Source: an uncultured Clostridia bacterium (lineage in GTDB: Bacteria; Bacillota; Clostridia; TANB77; CAG-508). Taken from it: DNA of 45,203 bases. The position numbers were made by a program, and so were the translations under genes. The notes under the pieces were generated by a model. That model was not told where the DNA came from, did not search any database, and saw only the letters and a program-made list of their open reading frames with translations. Positions 7,756 through 17,099 of this stretch are shown piece after piece (position 1 is the stretch's first letter; the number at the start of each line of letters is the position of its first letter). The stretch covers positions 1 through 45,203 of the forward strand of contig CAOMRW010000018.1 of the NCBI GenBank assembly GCA_948485625.1, read 5' to 3'.

Positions 7756-9834
7756 CTAGAAAGTCGATGATGACATTGAACCCATTGTACTTGACATAGA
7801 TGTAAGACCTATAAATACTAATGGTACAATCAAATATCCTACGAATAAGCAAACCATTGGTGCAAATCCAATTACTTTTCCTATCATACCTTTTCTAGAA
7901 ATTAATCTCTCATTTGACTCTTTTCTCTTATCTCTATAATATTCTCTTTCTGAATCTAATTCGTCAAATGCATCTCTTATTGGTATTTTTTCAACAGCAG
8001 CTTGCATACTTTCAACAATTCTTATTAATGGCATATAAGATATTTCATTTTTTAACTCTTCTAATGCTTCCCATGCACCAGCTTCGTAATTATTAACACA
8101 TCTTGTTATTTGACTTTTAAATATATTTGAATATCTTTCAAGCCATTCTAAAATTATCTCAACATTAACTCTCTCTATTCTCATAAGCATAAGAATTATT
8201 GTCTGGAATTGCATTACTTCATCTTCCATTTCTAATTGTCTCATCTTAGCTTGGAACATTAATATCCATATCTGAGACATATATCCTATCATTGCGAATA
8301 CAAATGCCAACAATATTTCAAACCATTGCAAATACTCACTATTAACAACTTGTAATTTTTCATATATTCTTTTAGCTGCTTTTTCTATCTCCTCTTCGCT
8401 AGACTCTTTATAATATTTTGATCTTTCCAATGCTTTTTGAATATCTTTTTCAGTTGTATCCAAGTCTCCTCTAAACATATCTAAGAAGATATTATCTTGC
8501 CTTGTAAGTTCCATAGCTTTTGCTTCTTGCCTTGAATTCATACCACCAATAAGGTCATAATCTGTAGTTGGTTGTGTATATTCATAATCAATTGCTATTT
8601 TATGTAAGTATGAAAATACAGTTAAAGATGCTACAAATGTAACTATTGCAATACATATTCTATTTACATATATCCATTCCATTTTTAATGGTGAAGCTGC
8701 ATCTTTTAATAAATCTTTTAATTTTTTATATTCTTTTGTTCCATCTTTTGGTAAAACCATATCAATTATTTTTTTGCAAAATTTATTTTTATATACTTTA
8801 TCTTGCCATGGATTTTGAGTATTTTTTGTACTCATATTTACTGAACCATTATCTTTTAACTTTCTGACTAATATGTAAGATACAAATGTAATAACTAGTA
8901 TCAATATTTGTACTATCATTCCTGATTTACCATAATACCAATTCTTAACAAATGAGAAATTTGATACAGCCCAATTTTTTAATGGTTCTAACAACATTAC
9001 TGGTGCAATTGATATAAAAGATAAACTCTTAAATACATAATTTAATTTATCTCTTTTTAATATTTCAATTTGCATTTCTTGTGCTATATTATCTATATTT
9101 TTTAAATATAATGATGCCCCATCTACTTTTCTATCCCCAAACTCTTTTGTTAAATATGACAAACCTGCAAATTCCTTCAAGAAATTATTTGGTGCAACAT
9201 CATAATATTTTTCTAATTCTGTTTCAGGATCATCTGAAATTAATATTTCATATATTTTTTCACCTTGTCTAGAAATTTCTTTCTCATCATCTTGAGATAC
9301 TTGATAAATGGCTTCTTCAACCATATTAAATTCATGATAAGCATGTCTTATTTCTGAGAAAAAATCTATTTGCTCTACTAACAATTTATCATCTTTTTTA
9401 TCTACTGAACCCTCTATTAATATATCTACCATAAATAATTCAAACATTAACAATATAAACATTAATAAAAAGTTACTTTTTGTCAAAATTATAGTTACAA
9501 TAACTAATGGAAGTAATATAGCAAGTGCTCTTGTAATTATTTTGGATGAATCTCTTCTTGTTGCATATTCATCATCTATATTTAATATCTCTAATTTTCT
9601 TCTTAATTTTAATATATATCTTTTTAAGAATGGTATACTTCTATATGTCAAATATAATCTTTGATATAATACTTCTGATGAAAATTTACCTGATTTTGTT
9701 CCTTGTTGAAGCTTTTGAATATTTTTATATTCTGATTTTTGCATTTTCTTAGATAATATATAATATATTATTCCTATTAATACTATCAATCCTACTACAA
9801 CCATCATAATTATTTTTAGTATTTCAGTTGACAC
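7756..9834 (-). CDS. Fused TadB-TadC-like (GspF family) inner-membrane platform protein
   Basis: 692 aa, GTG start after AGGAGGTGA. Tad platform proteins are normally two polypeptides of about 300 aa each, but here both halves lie in one chain. Helices are predicted at about 5-28, 100-145, 265-330, 385-410, 505-540 and 655-685. Two cytosolic GspF-like segments lie between them: VEQIDFFSEIRHAYHEFNMV in the first half, and MQFQTIILMLMRIERVNVEI with a downstream IPIRDAFDELDSEREYYRDK in the second. The platform is thought to couple the TadA ATPase to pilin insertion. It lies directly downstream of the tadA-like gene, as in tad loci. Assignment to the family is good; the fusion is read directly from one uninterrupted frame. 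Confidence 0.82.
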   Translation of the reverse strand: MSTEILKIIMMVVVGLIVLIGIIYYILSKKMQKSEYKNIQKLQQGTKSGKFSSEVLYQRLYLTYRSIPFLKRYILKLRRKLEILNIDDEYATRRDSSKIITRALAILLPLVIVTIILTKSNFLLMFILLMFELFMVDILIEGSVDKKDDKLLVEQIDFFSEIRHAYHEFNMVEEAIYQVSQDDEKEISRQGEKIYEILISDDPETELEKYYDVAPNNFLKEFAGLSYLTKEFGDRKVDGASLYLKNIDNIAQEMQIEILKRDKLNYVFKSLSFISIAPVMLLEPLKNWAVSNFSFVKNWYYGKSGMIVQILILVITFVSYILVRKLKDNGSVNMSTKNTQNPWQDKVYKNKFCKKIIDMVLPKDGTKEYKKLKDLLKDAASPLKMEWIYVNRICIAIVTFVASLTVFSYLHKIAIDYEYTQPTTDYDLIGGMNSRQEAKAMELTRQDNIFLDMFRGDLDTTEKDIQKALERSKYYKESSEEEIEKAAKRIYEKLQVVNSEYLQWFEILLAFVFAMIGYMSQIWILMFQAKMRQLEMEDEVMQFQTIILMLMRIERVNVEIILEWLERYSNIFKSQITRCVNNYEAGAWEALEELKNEISYMPLIRIVESMQAAVEKIPIRDAFDELDSEREYYRDKRKESNERLISRKGMIGKVIGFAPMVCLFVGYLIVPLVFIGLTSMSSTMGSMSSSTF

Positions 9835-9884
9835 TTGATATTCACCTCCTACTTCTATTTCAATATCTCAACATTTTTTAACAT

Positions 9885-11858
9885 CTAAACTTGACTTTTT
9901 GGTTTTCTACCTCTTCTTTTTGGTACATTTTCTTCTATATTTGCTGATACTTGCACTACTTCTTTAGCTCTTGTTTTTTTCCAATGTCTTTCTACAAATG
10001 AATCAAATTTTTCTAAATCTGATTCATCCATATTTTCTCTCATGCCTTTTAAATTTTCATCAGTTATTGGATTTGTAATTATATATTCTCCATCTACATA
10101 TTCTAAAATATTTCTATATGCATATAATTGTCTATCTGTAATTTTTTCAAAATAATGTGTTGCATTATCAAAAAATTTATCAAACTTACCTTCTAGTGTT
10201 TTTTCATTTCTATGGTCAAATGTATATTCATTTTTTTCTTCAATCGGAATACATTCTGTTATTCTTTCTACATATCTTTTTCCTCTAAAATCTTTTGTTA
10301 AATGTATATCAAAATTCAATACTTGTACAACTTGTTCTTCTGCTGTTTTTTCATTTTTAAATACACCAGTTCTAAGCATTGAGTTTCTTAATGCTGTTAC
10401 TAAGTTTGGAAATGTTTTAGCATGGTGAGTAAATAATGTAAATTTAGATGCAACCTGTGCTGCTTGTATCATCCAAGATGCTACAGGGTCTGTTGCAACC
10501 TCACCTATGATATTAACAGAACCATCTGTTTTTTTCTGAACGTCCAAACCTTCTTGTCCAGATATTGTATCTGTTTCACGGAATGTTAATATATTTCTTG
10601 TTGGGTATATTTTTCTTAAGTGTAACTCAAATGCTGTTTCTTGAACCCTTATATTCATTGTTTCATATATATTTTCTATCATTCCCATAAGCATTGTTGT
10701 TTTACCACAACCTTGCTCACCAGTTATTGATATAATTCTTGCACCTTTTACTAAATATTTTAATAATTCTATTGATTCATCACATCCTGGTTCACCTTTA
10801 AACCATTGTTCTAGTGTTGAACGTTTTACGTCAAACTTTCTTACAAAAAATGCCCATGTCTCTGAGAAACTTGGTCTTACAACAACTACACGAGAACCAT
10901 CTTTCATTTCGTTAATCTTATAACCATTTGTATCTGATAATTGTCCTGGGTTATTGTATTTGTATATATTTTGACATACTCTTTTCAATTCTGCCTCTGT
11001 TCCAAAACTTAGAAATGCCAAACGAATAGATTTACCTTGGAAAAATATCCAAATACTATCACATGCTCTTGGAACTTTATGTTCAGAAACTTGTGCTAAA
11101 TAATCTGAATCTGATGTTTGTGCAACTTGACTCAAAAAACTTTCTGGAAGTCCAGATACACCACCAGATACACCATCTATATTCATATCTCTTACTTCAT
11201 CAATACTACTATATCCCTTATAATGTTGATATATTCTTTGTACTACTACTGACAACTTGTCTGTGAAATTTAGTTGTAAATTTTCTTTTTCAAATATGTC
11301 TTCAATCTCTTGAGTTGTTATTACATATGATGGCTTTGTTTCTCCTTCAATATATTTTAATACAGCTAAATTATATTTTTTTATCAATTCAGTTAAAGCC
11401 TCATACCCAAAGTCTTTTTTATACATGTAAATAAGAATATCAAATTTGTCTTGTGGTGTTAATAATGATGGTATATCAAATGAGATTGATTTTGATATAT
11501 TTGCTTCATTTACTCCATATTCTTTTGAAAGTAAATCAAATATCAATTCTTTTACATATTTTTTATCATTAACATCTCCATATGTACAGCCTTTTAAAGC
11601 TTTCTTCAATTCATATTTTTTATTTTTTCTTCTCTTTAGTTCTTCCTCTGAAAGACCTATATCATATAGATTTACTTTTGTTATTTCATCTAGTCTTCTT
11701 TTAACAAACTCTTGCATTTTTTCTAGTGTATACGTTTTATCATCTATATTAATAGTTTCTTCTGTTGGTGCTTCACGTTTTCTTTTTACATAATAGTACA
11801 TAAGCACACCAGCAACAACTAGAACAACTAAAGTCAATAATATATTTGTTATAGTCAT
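9885..11858 (-). CDS. TadA/CpaF-type secretion ATPase with an N-terminal membrane anchor
   Basis: 657 aa. This is the hexameric P-loop ATPase that drives Tad pilus assembly. Walker A is GEQGCGKTT (380-388), the GEV stretch that replaces GEVRG is at 452-454, and a His-box-like THHAKT lies at 477-482. It differs from typical family members in two ways. A clear membrane helix (about 4-23) precedes a basic cytosolic linker (VKRKRE), and the usual arginine after GEV is missing (GEVATDP). The C-terminus is basic (PKRRGRKPKS). An AAGGAG site precedes the start, and the next gene follows after 50 bp. Confidence 0.88.
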   Translation of the reverse strand: MTITNILLTLVVLVVAGVLMYYYVKRKREAPTEETINIDDKTYTLEKMQEFVKRRLDEITKVNLYDIGLSEEELKRRKNKKYELKKALKGCTYGDVNDKKYVKELIFDLLSKEYGVNEANISKSISFDIPSLLTPQDKFDILIYMYKKDFGYEALTELIKKYNLAVLKYIEGETKPSYVITTQEIEDIFEKENLQLNFTDKLSVVVQRIYQHYKGYSSIDEVRDMNIDGVSGGVSGLPESFLSQVAQTSDSDYLAQVSEHKVPRACDSIWIFFQGKSIRLAFLSFGTEAELKRVCQNIYKYNNPGQLSDTNGYKINEMKDGSRVVVVRPSFSETWAFFVRKFDVKRSTLEQWFKGEPGCDESIELLKYLVKGARIISITGEQGCGKTTMLMGMIENIYETMNIRVQETAFELHLRKIYPTRNILTFRETDTISGQEGLDVQKKTDGSVNIIGEVATDPVASWMIQAAQVASKFTLFTHHAKTFPNLVTALRNSMLRTGVFKNEKTAEEQVVQVLNFDIHLTKDFRGKRYVERITECIPIEEKNEYTFDHRNEKTLEGKFDKFFDNATHYFEKITDRQLYAYRNILEYVDGEYIITNPITDENLKGMRENMDESDLEKFDSFVERHWKKTRAKEVVQVSANIEENVPKRRGRKPKSQV

Positions 11859-11890
11859 TTGATATTCTCCTTCCGTTTTTTACTCTGGAT

Positions 11891-12757
11891 TTACATTCCT
11901 GCTTGTAATTCTTGAAGTCTATAGATAATATTTTCTGTTGCCCTTTTTATTTCTTGTATAAAAAGAGCATTTCTATCTTCTGAATCTGTCATTTTTCTTA
12001 ATCTCAAAAATAAATCTGGTACACCAGCTTCATTTGTTGCTTCAAAATATAATGTATTATATGGTAATGTTAAAACCTGATTTCTTTCTTCTAAGTATCT
12101 TGTAATATTTTTTGAATTATATTTTGAATATTTATCATATCTTCCAACTAATATAAGAGTTTTAGCTGATTTTAACAATTCACTTTTTTCTTTGTTTTCT
12201 TTCAATTTTTTTAAACTACTATAGTTTTGACTAGTATTTACTATTACTAAATCTGATATTTCTAAAATTCTCTTTTTTACTTCTTCAGGTAAATTATTAT
12301 CTAAATCAACAAAAACTTTATCATAGTACATACCTGCTACATTTATTATATCTATATATTCTTCTTGTATTTCTTTATCATCATCTGTCAAGTCTACTTG
12401 TTTTTTTTCTTTCTTTTCAGCTCCTAAAAGTATTTCTAATCTATCTTTAAATACAACTTTTGTATAATTTGTTATTATTTGTGGTGTTAATTTATTACTT
12501 CTTGCTATTTTAGCGATTCCCTCAATTCCACTTTCTGTATCAATTGTTGCTCTGTTTTCTCCAAAAATACCTAATCTCATTTTTTTCACTTGTTTCTCTT
12601 CAAAATAGCATGGTTTAATTTTATCCTCTTTATTTGTAGTAGATATTATTAATATTCTATTATTATAATCAACAGCCATATGTGTTGCAATTGCAACCAA
12701 AGACATGGTTTTACCTGTTTCTTCTTCTATATTATTAACAAATGTTATTACTGACAT
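11891..12757 (-). CDS. TadZ/CpaE-like ParA-family ATPase
   Basis: 288 aa. The deviant P-loop EEETGKTMSLVAIATHMAVD follows the first strand (SVITFVNN), and a later strand KVFVDLDNNLP supplies the acidic Walker B position. This pattern is typical of MinD/ParA proteins and of TadZ, which positions Tad machinery. A charged insertion (AEKKEKKQVDLTDDDKEIQE) is unusual. Its RBS lies within the end of the upstream gene, two bases apart, so translation is probably coupled. Confidence 0.72.
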   Translation of the reverse strand: MSVITFVNNIEEETGKTMSLVAIATHMAVDYNNRILIISTTNKEDKIKPCYFEEKQVKKMRLGIFGENRATIDTESGIEGIAKIARSNKLTPQIITNYTKVVFKDRLEILLGAEKKEKKQVDLTDDDKEIQEEYIDIINVAGMYYDKVFVDLDNNLPEEVKKRILEISDLVIVNTSQNYSSLKKLKENKEKSELLKSAKTLILVGRYDKYSKYNSKNITRYLEERNQVLTLPYNTLYFEATNEAGVPDLFLRLRKMTDSEDRNALFIQEIKRATENIIYRLQELQAGM

Positions 12758-12759
12758 TG

Positions 12760-13452
12760 TTATACTCCTCTTTCTATTAATTTTATAGCTTTTCTTATGT
12801 ATGCATCACTATTTTGTCCTAATATTTGTTGTACTATAAATTCTAAATTATCTTTATATTGTACACTTAATTTTTTTAATTTAATTTTTTGTACTCTCTG
12901 ATTTTCAGTTATAACACTGAAATCTCCATTTTCAATTGGAAAATATATTCTTTCTTCATCCCAAATAGTCTTACATCCTAATGAAAGAAAATTCAAATAA
13001 TCATCATCTTCTTTCAAAATTTCTTTAGCAAATAAAATCTTTGTTAAATTAATAGGAACTTTCAATTCTCCCAATATCTCTATACCTTTTCTTAAAGAAT
13101 ATATATCAAAAGATGTTACAAAATAATTTTTATCAGCCATTTCAAGGCGAAATTCTTCTACTCTTTGAGAAGTATCAGCATCAACGAGCAAAACATCGTA
13201 TGGCAAATCTCCTGATATTCCTACATAGTTTTTAATATTCTCTACACTATTAAATCCTATTGCTACATCTATATCTTCAAAAGAAGTTATATATGCCACT
13301 GTAGGATTTATAGCAGGTACCACATATCTAGCTTTTTGGTTGATAGTTGAATCTATAATTAATACCCTATTTTTCATAGTTGTTAATATTTTAGCTATAT
13401 TTAATAGCATATCTGTTTTATCATAAGCTCCTATAAATCCTATTGTTTTCAT
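12760..13452 (-). CDS. Second TadZ-like protein, P-loop degenerate
   Basis: 230 aa. It has the MinD/ParA fold order (TIGFIGAY, VLIIDSTINQ, YDVLLVDADT), but the expected GKT of Walker A is replaced by DKTDMLLNIAKIL with no glycine-lysine pair. It is probably unable to bind ATP in the usual way and may pair with the intact 288-aa neighbour. It is preceded by AAAGGAGAG and lies 24 bp after the cpaB-like gene. Confidence 0.68.
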   Translation of the reverse strand: MKTIGFIGAYDKTDMLLNIAKILTTMKNRVLIIDSTINQKARYVVPAINPTVAYITSFEDIDVAIGFNSVENIKNYVGISGDLPYDVLLVDADTSQRVEEFRLEMADKNYFVTSFDIYSLRKGIEILGELKVPINLTKILFAKEILKEDDDYLNFLSLGCKTIWDEERIYFPIENGDFSVITENQRVQKIKLKKLSVQYKDNLEFIVQQILGQNSDAYIRKAIKLIERGV

Positions 13453-13476
13453 ATATAACTCTCTCCTTTTACTATT

Positions 13477-14565
13477 TTAATATTCTCCACCTAAAGATTG
13501 TAAATATTCTTTTCTAGTATCTCTAGAATTTGCTGAACTTTCATCAACTTTTGTTTTTAAGTTATCTTCTCCTTCTGTTCCATTATTATTGATTATTGGA
13601 TTTATAACTTCACTTCTTACTACTGCACTATGTTCATTATATCTTCTAATCAAATCATTTTTTGCTCTTTCTACCATATTAGGGTTGTCATTTATTAATT
13701 GCATTACTTCTCTTGTTGGTACATATGTTGGTATAGCTGCATTTTGCATTCCTGCTTCTGTATATGTTACTACTTTCAATTGTGAACCAGCCATTTTCCA
13801 TGCATCAACAATAGCATTATTCATTGTTATTATTTCACCTTCTGTTAGTTTTATCCATATTGTATCTTCTGAATCTATTCCATTAATCTGTGGTATTTCA
13901 ACTTGTTTTTTAGAAACTACTATATAGTCTTGACCTGATGGTAATGATAATCTTACATCTATGTATTGTCCACTTTGTAATTGAGTTGGTAATATTAACA
14001 TATTATACTCCATGTTTCTTAAATCATCTGTTACTTTTTCATCTGATTTAGAAATCATATCTATTGTTATAAGAGTATTCTTATCCATATCAACTTTAGC
14101 AATTATAGGAGATTCTATAAGTTCTACATATTGCTTATTTCCATTTGTCTCAACATAATAGCTGTCTGTTCCTTCTTCTGATTTCAACTCTTGTTTATTT
14201 CCATTTTTCACCAAATATAAAGTTGCCACATTATTTCTATATTCTGTTATTACTTCATTTCCTTCTTTATCTGTTAATGCATAATTTGATAATATAGACA
14301 TATCACCAATAGCATTACTAGGAACTAAAGCCTTATTTGTAACTTGTTGTTTCAACATATCTGTTGTTATAACTTGGCCTGATATTACATCTTGTGATAA
14401 TACCCACACTTTTACGCTATTTGCTTGTTCTTCTGCCTCTTTTTCTCTATAATTTTTTAATTGTATTAACAAAAACGCTATTACAGCTCCTGCTAATATT
14501 AAAGTAACTAAAATACCTAATAAAAATGAATTTCTTGCTTTTCTTTGCATTGGATTTGTTGCCAT
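13477..14565 (-). CDS. CpaB/RcpC-like SAF-domain protein
   Basis: 362 aa from the ATG at 14565; GGAGG lies 8 bases before it, which favours this start over a TTG two codons upstream. One helix (about 15-37) is followed by a SAF-type domain, VKVWVLSQDVISGQVITTDM, and a further region with QSGQYIDVRLSLPSGQDYIV, the usual CpaB arrangement. CpaB proteins sit at the outer face of Tad pilus machines. It is the first gene of the operon and is preceded by a sigma-A-like promoter. Confidence 0.83.
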   Translation of the reverse strand: MATNPMQRKARNSFLLGILVTLILAGAVIAFLLIQLKNYREKEAEEQANSVKVWVLSQDVISGQVITTDMLKQQVTNKALVPSNAIGDMSILSNYALTDKEGNEVITEYRNNVATLYLVKNGNKQELKSEEGTDSYYVETNGNKQYVELIESPIIAKVDMDKNTLITIDMISKSDEKVTDDLRNMEYNMLILPTQLQSGQYIDVRLSLPSGQDYIVVSKKQVEIPQINGIDSEDTIWIKLTEGEIITMNNAIVDAWKMAGSQLKVVTYTEAGMQNAAIPTYVPTREVMQLINDNPNMVERAKNDLIRRYNEHSAVVRSEVINPIINNNGTEGEDNLKTKVDESSANSRDTRKEYLQSLGGEY

Positions 14566-14613
14566 TCCCAATTCCTCCTTACATAACTACTTATATTTAA
14601 TGTTCTCTATTAC

Positions 14614-14642
14614 ATTTTACATCAATTTAGTAGTTAAATCAA
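14614..14642 (-). promoter_or_regulatory. Sigma-A-type promoter of the tad-like operon
   Basis: Reading on the minus strand: TTGATT, 17-bp spacer, TAAAAT, ending about 49 bases before the start codon of the cpaB-like gene. It is the only good match in the upstream region. Confidence 0.55.
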
Positions 14643-14767
14643 CAAAATAGACCACTGTAATCAAAAGTTAATACTTTTGTAATATTTTTGTAATAATAAA
14701 TAATTAACTTCTCCATTAGTTTAATATTTAAAATTTTAATAGTAAACAATTTCAAGTCAAATTAAAT

Positions 14768-14796
14768 AAAAGGCAGGAAATCATATCCTGCCTTTT
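14768..14796 (-). terminator. Rho-independent terminator downstream of SASP gene
   Basis: Perfect 11-bp stem (AAAAGGCAGGA / TCCTGCCTTTT) with a 7-base loop. A-rich and T-rich flanks let it work in either direction. It lies 80 bp past the SASP stop codon. Confidence 0.85.
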
Positions 14797-14876
14797 GTAT
14801 GTACAAAAAACAAAATATAACTTTCTACCCTCAATCATAAAGAACTTAAATTCTGTCAGTCTATCAAAAAATGAAA

Positions 14877-15074
14877 CTATTTCATGCTGTTTTCAACTTG
14901 TTGAATCATTTTTTTAACCATGTTACCACCTATTCTACCAGCATCTCTAGCAGATATATCTCCGTTGTATCCATCTTTTAAGTTAACACCAACTTCACTA
15001 GCAACTTCATATTTGAATTTGTCTAAAGCTGTCATAGCTTCTGGAACTAATTTTCTGTTTGAATTGTTTGCCAT
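14877..15074 (-). CDS. Alpha/beta-type small acid-soluble spore protein (SASP)
   Basis: 65 aa from the ATG at 15074, which follows GGAGGTGA; a longer upstream frame has no such site. SASPs coat and protect spore DNA. The sequence has both family signatures: the GPR protease site KYEVASEVGV and the DNA-binding block GDISARDAGRIGGNMVKKMI. Length is typical of the family (60-75 aa). This is direct evidence for a spore-forming ancestry and contrasts with the broken spoIVB. The gene is monocistronic, and a sigma-G promoter is expected but not clear enough to mark. Confidence 0.95.
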   Translation of the reverse strand: MANNSNRKLVPEAMTALDKFKYEVASEVGVNLKDGYNGDISARDAGRIGGNMVKKMIQQVENSMK

Positions 15075-15191
15075 TTTTAAATTCACCTCCTGCAAATATA
15101 CATTTCTAGAAAAAAACATTTGCTTTTTCTAATACTATCATTTGCAAATTTAAAAATAATAAACAGGAAATTTTTAGAAATTTTTTTATTT

Positions 15192-16940
15192 CTACTTTTT
15201 TAATATTGCACCACTTGAATTATTAAATATAATCTCATATCTTTCATCATTTTGTTCTGGTTCATATTTCAAATCACCTTTATAATAAATGAAATATTTT
15301 TCTTTCCCATAATTCAACCAATCTTCAAAATTATTCTTTTCAGAAGAAATTAAATAAATTGGATTTTGATAAAGAGAATATATCCATCTATTTCTTCCTT
15401 CAGTTTTACCAGCTATCATATACACATCAAATTTTTCATTTTCTAAATTTTCATAATAATATTGTACTAACTCCAAATATTCAGATTCAATTATGCATTC
15501 TTGTTTAATATTTTCAAAATTATAATTATATATATCATATATAATTCCTGAATCTCTGAATATAACTGGAAAAAGTATTATTCCAATAGCATATATAATA
15601 AAAGTATAATAAATTATTATATTTTTTATTTTCTTGTTTCTTTTTAATAATATTATTTCACAAAAACTTACTACTAAAACTATTATCCACAAAAGATAAT
15701 ATGATTTATAAAAATAATAATCTGATACTTTACCAAATATTTTTCCAACCCCTAAAAATATTATAAAAATTATTTCTAATATTAAAATATTAGTATTAAA
15801 ATCTTTCTTTTTATTAACAAAATTAGTAATCAAATAACATATAACTAATGGTACAAATACAATAAAATTAGTAATTAAATTAGAATAAATTGTTCCTTCA
15901 ATCGTCAATACCTTATTAGGCAGATTATAATCTTGTGTAAATATTTCCTTAAAAAACATATAATACATACCTAAAAGTGTAGGAATAATTAATATGTATA
16001 TAATTTCTATCATATTTTTGATTTTAAATATTTTCTCTTTTTTACTTATATATTTTCTAATCAAAAATACTAAAATTGCAAAATAAATTACTGGAACAAA
16101 AAAATAATAGCTAAAAAACAATCCTAATGTTAACAACGAAATTGATAATAATATAATTTCATTATTGTCATTTTTCATATAATTCATCATCAACATTATT
16201 GCCAATATAATATCTAATCCTAAGGATAAATAACAGAAACCACTTAATAAACTATTTAATGGATATCCCAGCATATAAATAAGTGTAAAAATAAAAGCTA
16301 AAACATATTCTGATTTCTTATGTATTTTTTTGCTTATCAACAAATAAAATAATTGCCCTGATAAAAAGAAAATCATTAAATCAAACAATACAAATACCAT
16401 ATAAAAATCTTTTATTAATATAAAGTCTGATAAACTTTTTAATAAAATACCACAATTAACATATGCACCTGTCATAAAAGTACTAAAACTCACAATATAA
16501 TTATATTTTACATTTGACAGCAAATCAGATTCATTATAAAAATTAATTGTAGAAAAATAATGAACTGCCCCATCTGTTATTATATACTTTATATCAAAAG
16601 GAAATCCATATTGTGCAATTCCTATAACTATTACTACAATCAATAATATTATACTAACAACCAAATCTTTTTTATTTATATAATATTTCTGTATTTGTTT
16701 TTTTCTAAATATTTGTATTCCAAACAATAATATCAAAGTAATTTGTGTTAAGCTCAAATTAAAAAGTGTCGACTTCAACTTCACCATACTAAAAATCAAA
16801 GTTATAAATATATTAAAACACATTAATAATATTGTAGATAATGCCATCCATAATATTATATTCTCTTTCTTATTTGTCTTTTTCATTACCAAAAACATAA
16901 TAATTGTTATTAATGATATTAGAACATATACTATTGACAT
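15192..16940 (-). CDS. Polytopic membrane protein, possibly a GT-C type glycosyltransferase
   Basis: 582 aa with about a dozen hydrophobic segments and a short extracytoplasmic C-terminal domain (about 490-582) containing YELVQYYYENLENEKF-like polar sequence. The first large loop contains DIKYIITDGAVHYFS, with acidic and His residues after the third or fourth helix. Such a loop is often found in GT-C glycosyltransferases that use lipid-linked sugars, but I cannot place it in a named family. RBS TAGGAGGG directly precedes the ATG. The gene is alone between terminators, with an unusual 16-bp inverted repeat just upstream. Confidence 0.65.
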   Translation of the reverse strand: MSIVYVLISLITIIMFLVMKKTNKKENIILWMALSTILLMCFNIFITLIFSMVKLKSTLFNLSLTQITLILLFGIQIFRKKQIQKYYINKKDLVVSIILLIVVIVIGIAQYGFPFDIKYIITDGAVHYFSTINFYNESDLLSNVKYNYIVSFSTFMTGAYVNCGILLKSLSDFILIKDFYMVFVLFDLMIFFLSGQLFYLLISKKIHKKSEYVLAFIFTLIYMLGYPLNSLLSGFCYLSLGLDIILAIMLMMNYMKNDNNEIILLSISLLTLGLFFSYYFFVPVIYFAILVFLIRKYISKKEKIFKIKNMIEIIYILIIPTLLGMYYMFFKEIFTQDYNLPNKVLTIEGTIYSNLITNFIVFVPLVICYLITNFVNKKKDFNTNILILEIIFIIFLGVGKIFGKVSDYYFYKSYYLLWIIVLVVSFCEIILLKRNKKIKNIIIYYTFIIYAIGIILFPVIFRDSGIIYDIYNYNFENIKQECIIESEYLELVQYYYENLENEKFDVYMIAGKTEGRNRWIYSLYQNPIYLISSEKNNFEDWLNYGKEKYFIYYKGDLKYEPEQNDERYEIIFNNSSGAILKK

Positions 16941-16958
16941 ATTCCCTCCTAATTTTAA

Positions 16959-17013
16959 TACTCAACAATTTTTATTATATATGTGACCATACAGAAGTAA
17001 AAATTGTTGAGTA
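16959..17013. repeat. Perfect 16-bp inverted repeat upstream of the membrane-protein gene
   Basis: The arms TACTCAACAATTTTTA (16959-16974) and TAAAAATTGTTGAGTA (16998-17013) are exact complements around a 23-base loop. There is no T-tract right after either arm outside the stem, so it is not a classical terminator. It lies within 20-75 bases of the start codon, in the 5' leader of the membrane-protein gene. Confidence 0.8.
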
Positions 17014-17025
17014 CCACTTCTAATA

Positions 17026-17086
17026 TAAAAAGCAGGATACTTGAACTCTACTTTTTGGAGTATAGTTCAACTCACCTGCTTTTTTA
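17026..17086 (-). terminator. Long stem terminator downstream of the 73-aa gene
   Basis: AAAAAGCAGG pairs with CCTGCTTTTT, with an inner TTGAACT/AGTTCAA stem and a T-rich end. It lies 14 bp past the stop codon of the gene at 17100 and is likely bidirectional. Confidence 0.8.
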
Positions 17087-17099
17087 TATAATATTATTT

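Larger units (their letters stand above)
14566..14876. other. Intergenic region: tad-operon promoter, small inverted repeat and SASP terminator
   Basis: No gene is seen in these 311 bp. They contain a promoter reading left into the tad-like operon (14614-14642), an 18-bp inverted repeat CAAAAGTTAATACTTTTG at 14662-14679 that could be an operator, and a terminator hairpin at 14768-14796. Confidence 0.6.

Noticed and set aside
11446..11793. 115-aa plus-strand frame antisense to the TadA-like gene
   Set aside because: No ribosome site, low-complexity Ser/Phe composition, and the opposite strand encodes a clear ATPase; a shadow frame.
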